A stretch of DNA of 63,798 nt from assembly GCF_050176255.1 (NCBI RefSeq), contig NZ_JBFXIE010000014.1, one strand, 5' to 3'. This document shows positions 18,691 through 28,170 of this stretch, one piece after another (within the stretch, counting starts at the first letter, position 1; every line of letters begins with the position of its first letter). A program made the translations under genes and the position numbers. The DNA is from JBFXIE01 sp050176255. GTDB taxonomy: Bacteria; Pseudomonadota; Gammaproteobacteria; Burkholderiales; Burkholderiaceae_C. The notes under the pieces were generated by a model. That model had not been told where the DNA came from. It was given only the letters and a program-made list of their open reading frames with translations, and ran no database searches.

Positions 18691-20439
18691 TCAGAAGCTT
18701 TCCCAGTCGTCGTTGTCCTGCGTGGCGCTTGCGCGTGGCGCCGCGCTGGCGGGGGTCGCGGGTGGTGCGGACAGCTTGCGCGCGGGCGCTGCGGCTGCCG
18801 GTTTGGCGACCGGTGCCGGGCGTGGGGCTGGCGCCGGGACTGCCACGGATGTGTGCGGTGCGGGCATGGGCGCTGCGGCGCGTGGGGCGGCAGTGCCGCC
18901 CTGCGCCAGGCGGAACACGGCCATGGCGGTCACCAGATCGCGCGCCTGGCCGCTCAGGCTGTTGGCGGCGGCGGCCATTTCCTCGACCAGGGCGGCGTTT
19001 TGCTGGGTGGCATGGTCCATCTGGGTGACGGCCTCGCCCACCTGGGCCACGCCAGCGCTTTGCTCGCTGCTGGCGGCGCTGATCTCGCCCATGATGTCGG
19101 TCACGCGGCGGATGGAGTGAACCACCTCGGTCATGGTGGTGCCGGCCCTGTCCACCAGGTGCGAGCCTTGTTCCACGCGCTCGACGCTGGCGGTGATCAG
19201 CTGCTTGATTTCCTTGGCTGCCTCGGCGCTGCGCTGCGCCAGGCTGCGCACCTCGCCGGCCACCACGGCAAAGCCGCGGCCCTGCTCGCCGGCGCGCGCC
19301 GCCTCCACGGCGGCGTTGAGCGCCAGGATGTTGGTCTGGAAGGCAATGCCGTCGATCACGCCGATGATGTCGGCAATCTTGCGGCTGCTGTCGTTGATGC
19401 CCTTCATGGTGTGCACCACCTCGGACACCACCTCGCCGCCTTGGATGGCCACGGTGCTGGCGCTTTGCGCCAGCTGGTTGGCCTGGCGGGCATTGTCGGC
19501 GTTCTGGCGCACGGTGGCGCCCAGCTGTTCCATGGACGCGGCGGTTTCCTCCAGCGCGCTGGCCTGGGCCTCGGTGCGCGCGGACAGGTCGCTGTTGCCC
19601 TGTGATATCTCGGCGCTGGCCGTGGCCACGCTCTCGGCGTTGCCGCGCACGCCGGCCACCACGCTGGCCAGGTTGTCCTGCATGTGGCGCAGGGCATCCA
19701 GCAAGGCGGCGGTTTCATCGCGCCCATGCGCTTCGATGGGTTGGGTCAGGTCGCCCTCGGCGATCTGGCCCGCGCGGCGCACGGCCAGATGCAGCGGCGC
19801 GGTGATGGAGCGGCCCAGCACCCAGGCCGCGCCCGCGCCCGTCAGCAGCGCCAGCAGGGCAGCGACGATGATCACCAGGCGCCCCTGATCCGCAGCGGCG
19901 TTGGCTTCGGCCAGGGTGTGCTCGTAGAGCATCCGCTGGCGCTGCTCCAGCGTCTGGATGGTCTGGGTGTAGGCGTCGGCCAGCGGCTTGAGCTGGCTTT
20001 GCACCAGGGCGCTCACATCCTCGCCTGCCGCCTTGCGCTTGAACAATTCGGCGCGCGGCGCGCGATAGGCCTCGCGGGCCTTGTCGATGTCGGCCAGCAT
20101 CCGGCGCCCCTCGTCAGACACAACCAGCCGCTCCACCGACTTGCGCGATTCATTCACGCCTGCCGAGCCCTGCTCGATCTCGGCCTGCCAGGCGGCCAGG
20201 TGGCTGGTGTCCGCGTCCAGCAGGACGGCGCGCGTGCGCACCCAGTTCAGGTCAATGCCCTGGCGCCAGTGCAGCACTGCCCGCAGGCGTTCGTTGTCGG
20301 TGGTGGCCAGTTGCTGGGTAACGCTGGCCAACTCTTGCAGCCGCCACACGCCGATGCCGGCAATGATGACGGTGATGAGCAAGACCAGGCCAAAGGCCAG
20401 GCCCAGGCGGGTGCCTACCTTGATGTCGTTGAGATGCAT
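18691..20439 (-). CDS. methyl-accepting chemotaxis protein
   Basis: A 582-residue chemoreceptor. TM1 is at about 10-32, the periplasmic four-helix-bundle sensor at 33-185, TM2 at about 186-208, then HAMP and a long cytoplasmic signalling coil with the conserved hairpin tip (ALNAAVEAARAGEQGRGFAV, then GEVRSLAQRSAEAAKEI). The C-terminus is a Pro/Ala-rich linker ending DDWESF, which fits the WxxF pentapeptide that docks CheR and CheB. Start ATG 20439 (MHLNDIKVG). It lies between gph and trpE, genes that are adjacent in many relatives, so it may be a later insertion. The ligand is unknown. Confidence 0.93.
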   Translation of the reverse strand: MHLNDIKVGTRLGLAFGLVLLITVIIAGIGVWRLQELASVTQQLATTDNERLRAVLHWRQGIDLNWVRTRAVLLDADTSHLAAWQAEIEQGSAGVNESRKSVERLVVSDEGRRMLADIDKAREAYRAPRAELFKRKAAGEDVSALVQSQLKPLADAYTQTIQTLEQRQRMLYEHTLAEANAAADQGRLVIIVAALLALLTGAGAAWVLGRSITAPLHLAVRRAGQIAEGDLTQPIEAHGRDETAALLDALRHMQDNLASVVAGVRGNAESVATASAEISQGNSDLSARTEAQASALEETAASMEQLGATVRQNADNARQANQLAQSASTVAIQGGEVVSEVVHTMKGINDSSRKIADIIGVIDGIAFQTNILALNAAVEAARAGEQGRGFAVVAGEVRSLAQRSAEAAKEIKQLITASVERVEQGSHLVDRAGTTMTEVVHSIRRVTDIMGEISAASSEQSAGVAQVGEAVTQMDHATQQNAALVEEMAAAANSLSGQARDLVTAMAVFRLAQGGTAAPRAAAPMPAPHTSVAVPAPAPRPAPVAKPAAAAPARKLSAPPATPASAAPRASATQDNDDWESF

Positions 20440-20638
20440 GTGTGCCCCTTTGCCGCGCGGATTGCAAAAAAATGTATGTCGCAAGCATGCCACGCCGTGC
20501 GCTGGCCTGGTCGGCAAAAGTAACCCTGGATGGTAGGTTTTGGGGTGCCGCTGGTGTGGCGCGTCATGAGCACCTTGCGCAGCAGCCTGCCCCCGGGCTT
20601 CCTGTACGCAGGCGGGTGCTTTGCTACACTTTGCCGCC

Positions 20639-20722
20639 ATGTTCATTCACCGCACGTTCATTGCAGGTCGCAGCGACCGGGGAGCCTGGCCCTGGCGCAA
20701 GCCTGCGTCCTTGAACTCCTGA
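20639..20722 (+). CDS. candidate trp operon leader peptide
   Basis: A 27-codon open frame precedes trpE and encodes MFIHRTFIAG...GAWPWRKPASLNS with Trp codons 17 and 19 (20687 and 20693) as W-P-W. There is no Shine-Dalgarno, but a TACACT -10-like hexamer at 20625-20630 would start the transcript at or just before this ATG, so translation could be leaderless. The two close Trp codons right before hairpin-forming sequence are what attenuation of trp genes needs. Ribosome profiling or conservation of W-P-W in relatives would test it. Confidence 0.45.
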   Translation: MFIHRTFIAGRSDRGAWPWRKPASLNS

Positions 20723-20857
20723 CCGGCACCTGGGGCACATTCCAGCGTGTCCCCCGTGGCCCCGCCTGCTGTCCGTGCGGGGCCGACTTGTCTGAATGAT
20801 CCCGCGGCGCCTGGGCTTGCACACGCAGCCGCGCCGCACGCGCTGGGAACCTCTCTT
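20723..20857 (+). promoter_or_regulatory. possible trp attenuator hairpins
   Basis: After the leader frame, ggggcac (732-738 of 20xxx) can pair with gtg-cccc (20747-20754), and ggccccgc (20758-20765) with gcggggcc (20777-20784). The pairs are close enough to be mutually sensitive to a stalled ribosome. The second stem is followed by gacttgtct rather than a clear U run, so termination may be weak, rho-dependent, or absent. Confidence 0.35.
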
Positions 20858-22357
20858 GTGATCACTGAACTGGAATTCAAAAGCCTGGCCCTGGAGGGCT
20901 ACAACCGCATCCCGCTGATCGCCGAAGCCTTTGCGGACCTTGAAACCCCGCTGTCGCTGTACCTCAAGCTGGCCCACGGCAAGGGCGATGGCACCAACAG
21001 CTTTTTGCTCGAATCGGTGGTGGGCGGCGAGCGCTTCGGGCGCTACAGCTTCATCGGCCTGCCCGCGCGCACGCTTTTGCGCGCCAGCGGTTTTGGCGAC
21101 GCGGCGCGCACCGAGGTGGTGACCGACGGCCAGGTGGTGGAAACGCACCCGGGCAACCCGCTGGACTTCATCGCCGCCTACCAAAAGCGCTTCAAGGTGG
21201 CGCTGCGCCCGGGCCTGCCGCGCTTTTGCGGCGGCCTGGCGGGCTACTTTGGCTATGACGCGGTGCGCTACATCGAGAAAAAGCTCGAAAAATCCTGCCC
21301 GCCCGACACGCTGGGCTGCCCCGACATCCTGCTGCTGCAGTGCGAGGAGCTGGCGGTCATCGACAACCTGTCGGGCAAGCTGTACCTGATCGTCTATGCC
21401 GACCCGGCGCAGCCCGAGGCTTATGCCCGCGGCAAGAGGCGGCTGCGCGACCTGAGGGACCAGCTCAAATATTCGGTCAGCGCGCCGCAGGTCAGGCCCG
21501 GCGAGAGCCACCCCGCGCAGCGCAGCTTTGCCAAGGCCGACTATCTGGCCGCCGTGGCGCGGGCCAAGGATTTGATCGCCGCGGGCGACTTCATGCAGGT
21601 GCAGGTGGGCCAGCGCATCCACAAGCGCTACACCGAAAGCCCCTTGAGCCTGTACCGCGCGCTGCGTTCGCTCAACCCCTCGCCCTACATGTATTTCTAC
21701 AACTTTGGCGACTTCCAGGTGGTGGGCTCCAGCCCCGAGATCCTGGTGCGCCAGGAAAAGACGGATGGCGGTGAGAAGATCACCATCCGCCCCCTGGCCG
21801 GCACCCGTGCGCGCGGCGCCACCCCCGAGGCCGACAAGGCCGCCGAGGCCGAGCTGGTCAGCGACCCCAAGGAGCGCGCCGAGCACGTCATGCTGATCGA
21901 CCTGGCGCGCAACGACATCGGCCGCATCGCCAAGACCGGCAGCGTGAAGGTGACCGAGGCGTTTGTGGTGGAGCGCTACAGCCACGTGATGCACATCGTG
22001 AGCAACGTGGAGGGCATCCTGAATGACGGCATGAGCAGCATGGACGTGCTGCGCGCCACCTTCCCCGCCGGCACGCTTACCGGCGCGCCCAAGGTGCACG
22101 CCATGGAGCTGATCGACCAGCTGGAGCCGTCCAAGCGCGGCCTGTACGGCGGCGCCTGCGGCTACCTGAGCTATGCGGGCGACATGGACGTGGCCATTGC
22201 GATTCGCACCGGCATCATCAAGGACGGCGTGCTGTACGTGCAGGCGGCGGCCGGCGTGGTGGCCGATTCGGTGCCCGAGCTGGAATGGAAAGAGACCGAA
22301 CACAAGGCGCGCGCGCTGTTGCGCGCCGCCGAGCTGGTCGAGGAGGGTCTGGAATGA
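20858..22357 (+). CDS. trpE: anthranilate synthase component I
   Basis: This 499-residue protein turns chorismate plus ammonia into anthranilate, the first step of tryptophan synthesis. The Trp-binding region has LLESVVGGERFGRYSF (the LLES feedback element); the chorismate site shows IRPLAGTRARG, HVMLIDLARNDIGR, FPAGTLTGAPK and GGACGYLSYAG. I use the GTG at 20858, giving MITELEFKSL as in relatives; the frame is open further upstream without similarity. It overlaps the chorismate mutase start by 4 bases (ATGA). A candidate leader peptide precedes it. Confidence 0.95.
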   Translation: MITELEFKSLALEGYNRIPLIAEAFADLETPLSLYLKLAHGKGDGTNSFLLESVVGGERFGRYSFIGLPARTLLRASGFGDAARTEVVTDGQVVETHPGNPLDFIAAYQKRFKVALRPGLPRFCGGLAGYFGYDAVRYIEKKLEKSCPPDTLGCPDILLLQCEELAVIDNLSGKLYLIVYADPAQPEAYARGKRRLRDLRDQLKYSVSAPQVRPGESHPAQRSFAKADYLAAVARAKDLIAAGDFMQVQVGQRIHKRYTESPLSLYRALRSLNPSPYMYFYNFGDFQVVGSSPEILVRQEKTDGGEKITIRPLAGTRARGATPEADKAAEAELVSDPKERAEHVMLIDLARNDIGRIAKTGSVKVTEAFVVERYSHVMHIVSNVEGILNDGMSSMDVLRATFPAGTLTGAPKVHAMELIDQLEPSKRGLYGGACGYLSYAGDMDVAIAIRTGIIKDGVLYVQAAAGVVADSVPELEWKETEHKARALLRAAELVEEGLE

Positions 22358-22698
22358 CGACCCGCGCCATCGATAAAGTGAACCCCTGCCGCACCATGGC
22401 CGACGTGCGCGCCGGCGTGGATGCGCTGGACGACATTCTGGTGCCCCTGCTGGTGCAGCGCAGCGGCTACATGACGCAGGCCGCCCGGGTGAAGAACGAC
22501 GAGGCGCTGGTGCGCGACGAGGCCCGCATACAGGCCATTGTTGACCGCGTGCGCCCGCTGGCCGTGGCCCACGGCGGCGACCCCGGCCTCATCGAGCGCA
22601 TCTACCGCGCCATGATGGAGTGCTACATCGACTATGAACACCAGGAGCTGGCGCGCCTGCGCGCTGCAGGCCTGCAGCCCCAAGGAGAGCAGCCATGA
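22354..22698 (+). CDS. chorismate mutase (AroQ type), in trp operon
   Basis: A 114-residue all-helical AroQ-class chorismate mutase domain; relatives include PchB-like isochorismate-pyruvate lyases. Visible are MADVRAGVDALDDILVPLL with the N-terminal Arg, RSGYMTQAARVK with the catalytic Arg/Lys, and YRAMMECYIDYEHQEL. It overlaps trpE upstream and trpG downstream by 4 bases each, so all three are made together. A chorismate mutase here is notable because it would divert the TrpE substrate to prephenate; complex formation or regulation is a possible reason. Confidence 0.88.
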   Translation: MTTRAIDKVNPCRTMADVRAGVDALDDILVPLLVQRSGYMTQAARVKNDEALVRDEARIQAIVDRVRPLAVAHGGDPGLIERIYRAMMECYIDYEHQELARLRAAGLQPQGEQP

Positions 22699-23276
22699 AG
22701 CTCTTGATGATCGACAACTACGACAGCTTCACCTACAACATCGTGCAGTACCTGGGCGAGCTGGGCGCCGACGTGACCGTGGTGCGCAACGATGAGGCCA
22801 CGCTGGACGAGGTGATTGCGCTGGTGGCGCGCCAGGGTATCGAGCGCATCGTGATCTCGCCCGGGCCGTGCTCGCCGGCAGAGGCGGGCATCTCGGTGGC
22901 GGCCATCCGGCACTTTGCGGGCAAGCTGCCGCTGCTGGGCGTGTGCCTGGGCCACCAGGCCATTGGTGCGGCCTTTGGCGGCGACATCATCCGCGCGGGC
23001 CAGCAGATGCATGGCAAGACCAGCGTCATCACCACCGACCAGCAAGGCGTGTTTGCCAACCTGCCCCGGCAGTTCACCGTGAACCGCTACCACTCGCTGG
23101 TGATCGACCGCAAGACCCTGCCCGACTGCCTGGAGGTCACCGCCACCAGCGAGGACGGCGAAATCCAGGGCGTGCGCCACAAGACCTTGGCGGTGGAGGG
23201 CGTGCAGTTCCACCCCGAGAGCATCCTGACCGAACACGGCCACGCCATGCTCAAGAACTTTCTGGACCAGAAATAA
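22695..23276 (+). CDS. trpG: anthranilate synthase component II (glutamine amidotransferase)
   Basis: This 193-residue class I amidotransferase gives TrpE ammonia from glutamine. The start MKLLMIDNYDSFTYN is typical; the nucleophile is the Cys in LLGVCLGHQAIG, and the catalytic His-Glu are in VQFHPESI. It may also serve p-aminobenzoate synthesis, since no separate pabA is seen here. It overlaps the mutase gene. A 94-bp gap with a dispersed hairpin repeat separates it from trpD. Confidence 0.95.
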   Translation: MKLLMIDNYDSFTYNIVQYLGELGADVTVVRNDEATLDEVIALVARQGIERIVISPGPCSPAEAGISVAAIRHFAGKLPLLGVCLGHQAIGAAFGGDIIRAGQQMHGKTSVITTDQQGVFANLPRQFTVNRYHSLVIDRKTLPDCLEVTATSEDGEIQGVRHKTLAVEGVQFHPESILTEHGHAMLKNFLDQK

Positions 23277-23308
23277 GCCGCAACCAGCGCAGCGCGAACG
23301 GCTTGAAG

Positions 23309-23358
23309 CAAAAAGTGGCTTCAGCCCTTGTAAATAAAGCGCTGAAAGCTATCAAAAA
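23309..23358 (-). repeat. dispersed hairpin repeat, copy 4 (trpG-trpD gap)
   Basis: On the minus strand it starts tttttgatagctttcagcgc and ends gggctgaagccactttttg. It ends 12 bp before the trpD ATG and takes up most of the gap, so it could lower downstream expression or cover the trpD ribosome binding site. Confidence 0.75.
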
Positions 23359-23370
23359 CAGAGTAAATCC

Positions 23371-24405
23371 ATGACTACCATCACCCCTCAGGAAGCGCTG
23401 CAGCGCACCATCGAGCACCGCGAAATCTTCCATGACGAGATGCTGCACCTGATGCGCATGATCATGAGCGGCGAGCTCTCGCCCGTCATGACCGCGGCCA
23501 TCACCACCGGCCTGCGCGTGAAGAAGGAAACCATCGGCGAGATCACCGCCGCCGCGCAGGTAATGCGCGAGTTTTCCACCAAGGTCAGCGTGGCCAACAC
23601 CCATCATCTGGTGGACATCGTGGGCACGGGTGGCGACGGCGCCAACACCTTCAACATCTCCACCTGCGCCACCTTCGTCATCGCCGCCGCGGGCGGCAAG
23701 GTCAGCAAGCATGGCGGGCGCAGCGTCAGCAGCAAGTCTGGCAGCGCCGACGCCATGGAGGCGCTGGGCGTCAACATCAACCTGCAGCCCGTGCAGATCG
23801 CGCAGTGCATTGCCGACGTGGGCATCGGCTTCATGTTTGCGCCCAACCACCACCCGGCCATGAAAAACGTGGCGGCGGTGCGCAAGGAGCTGGGCGTGCG
23901 CACCATCTTCAACATCCTGGGGCCGCTCACCAACCCGGCGGGCGCGCCCAATATTTTGATGGGCGTGTTCCACGAAGACCTGGTGGGCATCCAGGTGCGC
24001 GCGCTGCAGCGCCTGGGCGCCGAGCACGCGCTGGTGGTCTATGGCCGCGATGGCCTGGACGAGATCAGCCTGGGCGCCGGCACGCTGGTGGGTGAGCTGA
24101 AAGACGGCGTGGTGCGCGAGTACGAAGTCCACCCCGAGGACTTCGGCCTGCGCATGGCGGGCACGCGCTCGCTGCGCGTGGAAAACCCCGCCGAGTCCAA
24201 AGCCATGCTGATGGGCGTGCTGCAGGGCGACGAAGGCCCGGCGCGCGACATCGTCTGCCTGAACGCCGGCGCCGCGCTGTATGCGGGCAACATCGCCGAA
24301 TCGCTGGAAGACGGCCTGCGCCGCGCCCAGCAGGCACTGGTCAGCGGCGCGGCCCTGGCCAAGCTGCACGAGCTGGTCGCCTACACCCAGAAGTTTGCGG
24401 CCTGA
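23371..24405 (+). CDS. trpD: anthranilate phosphoribosyltransferase
   Basis: The 344-residue enzyme joins anthranilate to PRPP. Family motifs: VDIVGTGGDGANTFN, the phosphate loop KHGGRSVSSKSGSAD, HHPAMKNVAAVRKELG, GPLTNPAGA and VYGRDGLDEIS. The ATG at 23371 lies close behind a hairpin repeat and no strong Shine-Dalgarno is seen (aacagagta). TrpC follows after 45 bp. Confidence 0.96.
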   Translation: MTTITPQEALQRTIEHREIFHDEMLHLMRMIMSGELSPVMTAAITTGLRVKKETIGEITAAAQVMREFSTKVSVANTHHLVDIVGTGGDGANTFNISTCATFVIAAAGGKVSKHGGRSVSSKSGSADAMEALGVNINLQPVQIAQCIADVGIGFMFAPNHHPAMKNVAAVRKELGVRTIFNILGPLTNPAGAPNILMGVFHEDLVGIQVRALQRLGAEHALVVYGRDGLDEISLGAGTLVGELKDGVVREYEVHPEDFGLRMAGTRSLRVENPAESKAMLMGVLQGDEGPARDIVCLNAGAALYAGNIAESLEDGLRRAQQALVSGAALAKLHELVAYTQKFAA

Positions 24406-24450
24406 GACTACCCACACACAGCGCCCAAACAGTCCCCAAGGAGCCCCACC

Positions 24451-25251
24451 GTGTCCGACATCCTGAAAAAAATCTGCGACGTGAAGGCTGAAGAAGTGGC
24501 CGCCGCCAAGCAGCGTGTGCCTTTTGCCGACATGCGCCGCGACGCCGAGAGCCGCGTGCTCACGCGCGACTTCGTGGGCGCGCTGCGCGCAAAAATCGCC
24601 AAGGGCCAGGCCGGCGTGATTGCCGAGATCAAGAAGGCCAGCCCTAGCAAGGGCGTGATCCGCGAGGACTTCATTCCCGCCGACATCGCCCAAAGCTACG
24701 CCGAGGGCGACGGCAAGGTCAGCGCGGCCTGCCTGTCGGTGCTGACCGACCGCCAGTTCTTCCAGGGCCAGCCCGACTACCTCAAGCAGGCGCGCGCCAG
24801 CTGCCAGCTGCCGGTGCTGCGCAAGGATTTCATGGTCGATCCCTACCAGATCTACGAGTCCCGGGCTTTTGGAGCGGACTGCGTGCTGCTGATTGCCGCC
24901 TGCCTTGAGGATGGCCTGATGGCCGAGATGGAGCAGATTGCCCGCAGCCTGGACATGGCCGTGCTGGTCGAGGTGCACGACGGCGCCGAGCTGGAGCGCG
25001 CGCTGCGCCTTGCGACGCCGCTGGTGGGCATCAACAACCGCAACCTGCGCAACTTCGAAGTCAGCCTGCAGACCACGCTGGAGCTGCGCAAAGATGTACC
25101 CGCCGACCGCCTGCTGGTGACCGAGTCCGGCATTACCGGCCCTGCGGACGTGCGCACCATGCGCGACGCGGGCGTCAACGCTTTTCTTGTGGGAGAGGCC
25201 TTCATGCGCGAGAGCGACCCTGGCCAGGCGCTGGCGCGGCTGTTTGCCTGA
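24451..25251 (+). CDS. trpC: indole-3-glycerol-phosphate synthase
   Basis: The 266-residue TIM-barrel enzyme closes the indole ring. Motifs: IAEIKKASPSKGVI with the catalytic Lys, LSVLTDRQFFQG, VLRKDFMVDPYQIYE, VEVHDGAELERAL, GINNRNLRNFEV and TESGI. It begins with GTG at 24451, seven bases after an AAGGAG Shine-Dalgarno. The monofunctional form (no TrpF fusion) is usual in betaproteobacteria. It is the last trp gene in the window; trpB and trpA are elsewhere. Confidence 0.96.
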   Translation: MSDILKKICDVKAEEVAAAKQRVPFADMRRDAESRVLTRDFVGALRAKIAKGQAGVIAEIKKASPSKGVIREDFIPADIAQSYAEGDGKVSAACLSVLTDRQFFQGQPDYLKQARASCQLPVLRKDFMVDPYQIYESRAFGADCVLLIAACLEDGLMAEMEQIARSLDMAVLVEVHDGAELERALRLATPLVGINNRNLRNFEVSLQTTLELRKDVPADRLLVTESGITGPADVRTMRDAGVNAFLVGEAFMRESDPGQALARLFA

Positions 25252-25266
25252 GCCCCGCTGAGTCCG

Positions 25267-25292
25267 GATGCGCCCCGGCACTGGGGTGCATC
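25267..25292 (+). terminator. hairpin after trpC
   Basis: The sequence gatgcgcccc and ggggtgcatc can form a 10-bp stem (one G-U pair) around ggcact, 15 bp after the trpC stop. No U run follows, so intrinsic termination is uncertain. Confidence 0.3.
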
Positions 25293-25439
25293 ACCGGCCG
25301 GTCATGGGGGAGCGGGAAAGCCCCTGGCGCGAGGGCGCGCCGGGCGCTGTACGGCACGGCAGGTGCGGGCGCATACTACGGCGCAGCAGGCCGGGCGTGA
25401 TGCGCGGCAGTTGTGCACAGCCCACCTTCAGGAGTTGTC

Positions 25440-28122
25440 TTGAACCCCAGCCCGGCCTCGCTCGACACGGTTGTGCGCAAGCAATGGCGCTGGCTGGTCG
25501 CGCTGTGGCTGGCGGCGGGCGCCCTGATGGCCTGGATGATGTGGCTGGAGCGCAGCAACATCGAAGCCAACGAGCGCCAGCGGCTGGTGCATCAGGTACA
25601 AGTCATCCACGACAACCTGGGACGCCAGCTGGAGGCCGTCAACCGCACCCTGTCCGCCATTGCCAGCGATGTGCTGCAACTGCGCGCGCAGGCCCTGGGG
25701 CCCAACACGCTCAATGACCGGCTGCACACCCTGCGCGGCGCCATGTCCGGCATCAGCTCGCTGAATGTGCTGGATGCGGACGGTACGGTGATGGCGTCCA
25801 GCCAGGATGGTCTGCGCGGCGAAAGCCTGGCGCAGCGCAGCTACTTTCAGGCGGCGCGCCAGCTGGCCGCCACCGCGCCGCACACGCTGATCGTCAGCCC
25901 GCCAGCCCGCACGCTGCTGGGCTCGTGGGCCATCACGCTGGCGCGCCCGGTGCGGGCGGCGGATGGCCAGCTGCAAGGCGTGGCCATCGCCACGCTGGAC
26001 CCCGCCGCGTTCGAGACCCTGCTGGATTCTGTGCGCTACAGCCTCGACACCGTCAGCACGCTGCTGCACGGCGACGGACTGAGCTTTCTCATGGTGCCGG
26101 ACAGCGCACAGCAGCCGGGCGCCAACGTGGCGCAGCCGGGCACGCTGTTCAGCGCCCACCTGCAGGGCGGGCAGCCGGTCAGCGTGGCCCTGGGCACGCT
26201 GGAGCCGGGCCAGCCGCAGCGCCTGATGGCCCTGCACACCATCCGCCCGGACGGGCTGCACATGGACAAGCCCCTGGTGGTAGGGGTGGGGCGCGACTGG
26301 CGCCTGGTGCTTGCTGCATGGCACACCAGCGCCCTGTGGCTGGGCACAGCCTGGTTGCTGACCGGGGGGGGGGGCCGCCTGGTGGCTGGGCCGGTCGCAC
26401 CACCGCCGCCGCAGACTGTGGCGGCGCGAGCAAGACCTGGTTGCGCAGCAGGCCGCGATGCAGGCGCGCTGGCGCGTGGTGCTGCAGGCCACGCAGCAGG
26501 GCGTGTGGGACTGGGACATTGCCGGTGGCACGGTGTATTTTTCGCCCGTCTGGAAGTCCATCCTGGGCTACGAAGACGCCGACATTGCCGCCACGCTGGC
26601 CGAGCGCGAAAGCCGCATCCACCCCGACGACCTGGCGCTGGTGCACGCCGACCTGCGGCGCCACCTGCGCGGCGAGACGCCCTGCTACGACAACGTGCAC
26701 CGCATGCGTTGCAAGGACGGCGGCTACAAATGGGTGCATGAACGCGGCCAGGCCACTGAGCGCGATGCCGGCGGTCAGCCTCTGCGGCTGATCGGCACCC
26801 ACACCGACGTGACCGCGCAGCGCCAGCACCAGGAAACACTGGACCGGCTGACCGAGAACGTGCCCGGCGTGCTGTACCAGTACCAGCGCGAGCCCGACGG
26901 GCGCAGCCACCTGCCCTACGTCAGCCGCGGCGTGCAAGACCTCTATGGCCTGAGCGCCGAGCAGTTGCGCGCTAACGCGCAGTCGATGCTCGAGTGCATC
27001 CACCCCGACGACCTGCCCGCGCTGCAGGGCAGCGTGCTGCAGTCGGCGCAGACGCTGCAACTGTGGCGCGCGGAGTTTCGCGTGACGCTGCCCGGGCGGG
27101 GCGAGCGCTGGCTCAGCGGCCAGGCGCGGCCGTCACGCACGGCCTCTGGGGCGGTGCTGTGGCACGGCTACGTGCAGGACGTCACGGCGGCCAAACAGCA
27201 GACCTTGCAGCTACAGGAGACCGAGCGCCTGCTCAAGCACCTGATGCAGGAAATGCCCATCGGCCTGTGCATGACCGACGGCGCCGGGCGCATCTACTTT
27301 CGCAATCGGCGCTTTCAGGAACTGTTTGGCTACACCGACGCCGAGGTGGGCACGCTGCAGCAGTGGCGCCTGCGCGCCTACCCCGACGCCGCCTATCGCT
27401 CGCAGATCATTGCCTCATGGAGCGCCGCGCTGGCGCAGGCCGCAAAGCGTGGCGGCGAGATAGCAGGCCGCGAGGTGCGCGTGACCGACCGCGACGGCCG
27501 CATGCGCACCATGGTCGTCGGCGGGCGGGTGTTCGGCGACCACTACATGACCACCTTCATGGACCTGACCGAGCAGCGCGCGCAAAACGAGCTGCTGCGC
27601 AAGCTGGCCTACCGCGACGGCCTGACCGGGCTGGCCAACCGCCGCCAGTTTGACCGCAGCCTCAAGGCCGAATGGCGCCGCTGCCGCCGCAGCAGCAAGC
27701 CGCTGGCGCTGGTGATGATCGACATCGACCACTTCAAGCAGTTCAACGACCTGTACGGTCACCAGAAGGGCGACGACTGCCTGCGCTGCGTGGCTGCGGC
27801 GCTGCGCTCGGCCCTGGGGCGCCCGTTTGATCTGGTGGCGCGCTACGGCGGCGAGGAGTTTGTGTGCCTGCTGCCCGAGTGCGACGCGCCGGGCGCGCGC
27901 GCCATCGCCCAGTCGCTGTGCCACGCGGTGCAGGCGCTGTGCATAGAGCACCGCGGCTCGCAGGTGGCGCAGGTGGTCACCGTCAGTGCTGGCGTTGCCA
28001 GCGAGGTGCCCACCGCCCAGACTTCGCCCGAAGACCTGCTGGCCCGTGCCGATGCCTGTCTGTACCGCGCCAAAACCACCGGCCGCAACCGGGTCAGCGA
28101 CGAGGTGGTGGTGCTACTATAA
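25440..28122 (+). CDS. membrane Cache-PAS-PAS-PAS-GGDEF diguanylate cyclase, frame interrupted at a G11 run
   Basis: The two overlapping frames 25440-26741 and 26458-28122 together make one normal protein of about 893 residues if one G of the run 26364-26374 is removed. Order: TM1 (about 9-30), an extracytoplasmic Cache-like sensor, TM2 (about 300-322), three PAS domains and a C-terminal GGDEF domain. The active site reads RYGGEEF (about 803), with an inhibitory RPFD site five residues before it, so active cyclic-di-GMP synthesis with product inhibition is expected. Start is probably TTG 25440 with AGGAG five bases ahead; GTG 25413 is the alternative. As given, the first frame ends in unrelated sequence and the second lacks a ribosome binding site. 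Either phase variation or a sequencing error explains this. Confidence 0.8.
26364..26374 (+). repeat. G11 homopolymer at the frameshift
   Basis: Eleven consecutive G at the second membrane span of the diguanylate cyclase. The downstream frame is offset by one base; G10 (or G13) would join Leu-Thr-Gly-Gly-Gly to AAWWLGRS and restore one protein. Confidence 0.9.
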
Positions 28123-28166
28123 AAATAGCTTCCAGCGCTTGTTGTAAAAGGGCTGGAACCATATTT
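28119..28166 (+). repeat. dispersed hairpin repeat, copy 5
   Basis: Starts aaaaatagcttccagcgctt and continues to gggctggaaccatattt. The TAA stop of the diguanylate cyclase lies at its left edge and the ung ATG is 4 bp beyond its right edge. Confidence 0.7.
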
Positions 28167-28170
28167 GACA

